DNA from: an uncultured Dechloromonas sp.
GTDB lineage: Bacteria; Pseudomonadota; Gammaproteobacteria; Burkholderiales; Rhodocyclaceae
Assembly: GCA_946477505.1 (NCBI GenBank)
Contig: CAMKYP010000202.1
Coordinates: forward strand, 1 to 7,160
Length of the DNA: 7,160 nt
Direction of reading: 5' to 3'
Shown: piece after piece, positions 5,338 to 7,160 of the stretch
How the letters are laid out: the number at the start of each line of letters is the position of its first letter
Position numbering within the stretch: position 1 is the stretch's first letter
Translations under genes and position numbers: made by a program
Notes under the pieces: model-generated
Database searches by the model: none
What the model saw: the letters and a program-made list of their open reading frames with translations, nothing else
What the model was told of the DNA's origin: nothing

Positions 5338-6422
5338 GCTTTACTGCCGTCGATCACGGCATGATGGCCCGAGCCCTGCAGCTTGCCGAGCGCGGCCTGT
5401 GGACAACGTCGCCCAATCCACGGGTCGGCTGCGTGTTGGTTCGCGATGGCGCGATTATCGGCGAAGGCTGGCATGAGAAGGCTGGCGAGCCGCACGCCGA
5501 AGTGCATGCCCTGCGTGCGGCCGGCGACAGGGCTCGCGGTGCCACTGCCTATGTGACATTGGAGCCGTGCAGCCACCACGGTCGCACGCCGCCCTGCGCC
5601 GAGGCACTGATTGCCGCTGGCGTGTCGCGCGTTATCGCGGCGATGACCGATCCCAATCCTCTGGTTGCAGGCAAGGGCTTGGCCTTGTTGCGGGCTGCCG
5701 GTATCGAAACGGGCAGCGGCTTGCTGGAAAACGAGGCGCGCGAGCTGAATATCGGTTTCGTCTCACGGATGATTCGTGGTCGCCCTTGGCTGCGCCTGAA
5801 GGCGGCGGCCAGCCTCGACGGCAAGACGGCGCTGAATAACGGTGTCAGCCAGTGGATTACCGGTCCCGATGCGCGGCGCGACGGCCATGCCTGGCGGGCG
5901 CGGGCCTGCGCCATCCTGACCGGTATCGGCACCGTGCGCGACGACGATCCGCAATTGAACGTCCGTGATGTCGAAACATCCCGGCAGCCCTTGCGCGTCG
6001 TCGTCGATAGCAAGCTGGAAACGCCGCTTGCTGCCCGCATCCTGCGCGGCGGGCCGACACTGATTGCCGGGGCCGTCGACGATGCCGGGCGAATCGGGGC
6101 TCTGCGCGCGCTCGGCGCAGAAGTGCTGATCCTGCCCAATCCGTCCGGCAAGGTTGATCTGGCGGCCTTGCTTGGTGCCCTGGCGGCACGCGGCATCAAC
6201 GAGGTGCACGCCGAGGCGGGTTTCAAGCTAAATGGTTCGCTATTGCGCGAAGGCCTGGTCGATGAACTGCTGCTCTATCTGGCGCCCTGCCTGATCGGGC
6301 ACGAGGCCAGCGGTCTGTTCAACCTGCCCGAACTGGCTACGCTAGACGGCAAGCGCCGCCTGCAGATTCGCGATCTGCGTCAGGTCGGTGAAGATATTCG
6401 CCTGATCGCACGTTTCCGCTAG
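5334..6422 (+). CDS. ribD: Bifunctional riboflavin biosynthesis protein RibD (deaminase/reductase)
   Basis: This 362-residue protein carries out two successive cytoplasmic steps of riboflavin synthesis: deamination of the diaminohydroxy-pyrimidine ribosylamino phosphate made from GTP, then NADPH-dependent reduction of the ribosyl chain. The deaminase domain (about 7-145) has the zinc site HAE (H54, catalytic E56) and PCSHHGRTPPC (Cys79, Cys88), plus SPNPRVGCVLV (26-36) and TDPNP (105-109). The reductase domain (about 150-360) has RPWLRLKAAASLDGKTA (150-166), the TGIGTVRDDDPQLNVR stretch (196-211), and HAEAGFKLNGSLL (292-304). Length and both domains are intact. The start overlaps the nrdR stop as ATGA, so translation is coupled; an A-rich stretch is the only ribosome-site candidate. 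The nrdR-ribD order is common in proteobacteria, but riboflavin synthase (ribE) does not follow here. The last 86 bases are antisense to the end of the MoeB-like gene. Confidence 0.97.
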   Translation: MSFTAVDHGMMARALQLAERGLWTTSPNPRVGCVLVRDGAIIGEGWHEKAGEPHAEVHALRAAGDRARGATAYVTLEPCSHHGRTPPCAEALIAAGVSRVIAAMTDPNPLVAGKGLALLRAAGIETGSGLLENEARELNIGFVSRMIRGRPWLRLKAAASLDGKTALNNGVSQWITGPDARRDGHAWRARACAILTGIGTVRDDDPQLNVRDVETSRQPLRVVVDSKLETPLAARILRGGPTLIAGAVDDAGRIGALRALGAEVLILPNPSGKVDLAALLGALAARGINEVHAEAGFKLNGSLLREGLVDELLLYLAPCLIGHEASGLFNLPELATLDGKRRLQIRDLRQVGEDIRLIARFR

Positions 6423-7160
6423 ACCCGCAAACAGCGCAGCCAGCATCCTTCTTGAAGCGGACGGTGCGCCATTCCATGTTCAGTACGTCAAGCAGCAATA
6501 GCCGGCCGCTCAGCGACTCGCCGATTACGGCCGCCAGTTTGAGCGCCTCGGCGGCCTGCATGGTGCCGACGATGCCGGTCAGCGGCGCGAAAACGCCCAT
6601 TACCGCACAACGCACTTCCTCGACATCGTCGCCTTCCGGAAATAGGCAGTGGTAGCACGGTGAGTCATCACGGCGCAGGTCGTAGACGCTGATCTGGCCG
6701 TCGAAACGAATGGCGGCACCAGAAACCAGAGGCTTCTTGTGATGCACGCAGGCCCGATTGATGGCATGTCGTGTCGCAAAGTTGTCGGTGCAGTCGAGTA
6801 CGAGGTCGGCTGTGGCAACTAGAGCATCCAGCGCAGCGCCGGAAAGGCGTTGTTGTAGGGGCGAGATATTGATTTCCGGATTGATCGCCTGCAGCGCCTG
6901 CTTTCCGGATTCCACCTTGGTCATGCCGACGCGGGCCTGGGTGTGCAGGATCTGACGCTGCAGGTTGGTGAAATCGACCGTGTCGTCATCGACCAGCGTG
7001 ATCTTTCCGATACCGGCCGAAGCCAGGTAAAGGGCTGCCGGGGAGCCCAAGCCGCCAGCGCCGATGATCAGCGCATGGGTGGCGAGAATGCGTTCCTGGC
7101 CTTCAATACCCAAGGCGTCCAGCAGGATGTGGCGGCTGTAGCGGAGAAGCTGCTCGTCGG
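6337..7160 (-). CDS. moeB: MoeB/ThiF/HesA family sulfur-carrier adenylyltransferase (5' end outside window)
   Basis: The window holds 273 codons and a TAG stop. The frame stays open to the right edge and begins DEQLLRYSRHILLDALG, the classic MoeB N-terminus, so only one or two codons are missing. The enzyme adenylates the C-terminal glycine of a small ubiquitin-like sulfur carrier (MoaD for molybdopterin, ThiS for thiamine). Seen here are the nucleotide loop IGAGGLGSPAALYLASAGIG, the DDDTVDFTNLQRQILH segment, DCTDNFATRHAINRAC, the zinc pairs CYHC and CAVC, and RCAVMGVFAPLTG. There is no rhodanese domain. MoeB is the best fit, but ThiF or HesA cannot be ruled out, since no partner genes are visible. 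Family members normally end a few residues after the last zinc cysteine (codon 244 here, 6427-6429); this frame runs 29 residues further, across the end of ribD. No terminator is visible beyond it. Confidence 0.85.
   Translation of the reverse strand, partial: DEQLLRYSRHILLDALGIEGQERILATHALIIGAGGLGSPAALYLASAGIGKITLVDDDTVDFTNLQRQILHTQARVGMTKVESGKQALQAINPEINISPLQQRLSGAALDALVATADLVLDCTDNFATRHAINRACVHHKKPLVSGAAIRFDGQISVYDLRRDDSPCYHCLFPEGDDVEEVRCAVMGVFAPLTGIVGTMQAAEALKLAAVIGESLSGRLLLLDVLNMEWRTVRFKKDAGCAVCGSSGNVRSGEYLHRPDADRESAGGACRLA

Noticed and set aside
5549..6226. A 225-codon open frame opposite ribD
   Set aside because: Composition is Ala/Arg/Ser-rich with no motif, and it is fully antisense to a well-conserved enzyme.
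7111..7113. TTG as the start of the MoeB-like gene
   Set aside because: The frame remains open upstream and encodes DEQLLRYSRHILLDA, which is conserved MoeB sequence, so the true start is beyond the window edge.
1..7160. Mobile element, CRISPR array, tRNA/rRNA or defence system
   Set aside because: No transposase, integrase, direct-repeat array or RNA-gene signature is visible. Nearly all of the window is accounted for by core metabolic and stress genes.

Overview
The window looks like a chromosomal housekeeping segment of a GC-rich proteobacterium. Gene content and protein wording (a glyA-nrdR-ribD order, a TRAP transporter of the mannitol/chloroaromatic/2-oxoacid type, betaproteobacterial-style Dps and GlyA) suggest a betaproteobacterium, perhaps a Rhodocyclales member such as Dechloromonas, Azonexus or a relative. 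That placement comes from recognising the proteins, not from a search. I see no insertion sequence, prophage, CRISPR array, tRNA, rRNA or defence system.

Layout. Positions 1-60 hold a symmetric bidirectional terminator. Then, on the minus strand, come dps (71-535, a DNA-protecting mini-ferritin), a 157-base gap with the dctM terminator (640-666) and dps upstream signals, and the two membrane subunits of a TRAP transporter, dctM (693-2156) and dctQ (2156-2749), read as dctQ then dctM with stop and start overlapping as TAATG. No solute-binding subunit (dctP) is in the window. A 101-base divergent spacer (2750-2850) follows. On the plus strand lie a histidine phosphatase of the phosphoglycerate-mutase-like superfamily (2851-3507), glyA (3550-4800), nrdR (4873-5337) and ribD (5334-6422). 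The last gene, on the minus strand and convergent with ribD, is a MoeB/ThiF/HesA-type adenylyltransferase (6337-7160) whose first one or two codons lie beyond the right edge.

How the genes relate. glyA supplies one-carbon units for nucleotide synthesis, nrdR represses ribonucleotide reductase genes in response to nucleotide state, and ribD makes a riboflavin precursor from GTP. nrdR and ribD overlap by four bases (ATGA) and are surely co-transcribed. glyA may be in the same transcript, but a strong palindrome sits between it and nrdR.

Points worth a second look are the perfect 26-base palindrome with nested repeats between glyA and nrdR (4816-4841), the 86-base tail-to-tail coding overlap of ribD with the MoeB-like gene (apparently caused by a shifted reading frame past a shared CTAG stop), the TRAP membrane pair without an adjacent binding protein, and a Dps with a changed ferroxidase ligand position. 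I did not find a convincing new biological system; most of this window is ordinary core-genome content.
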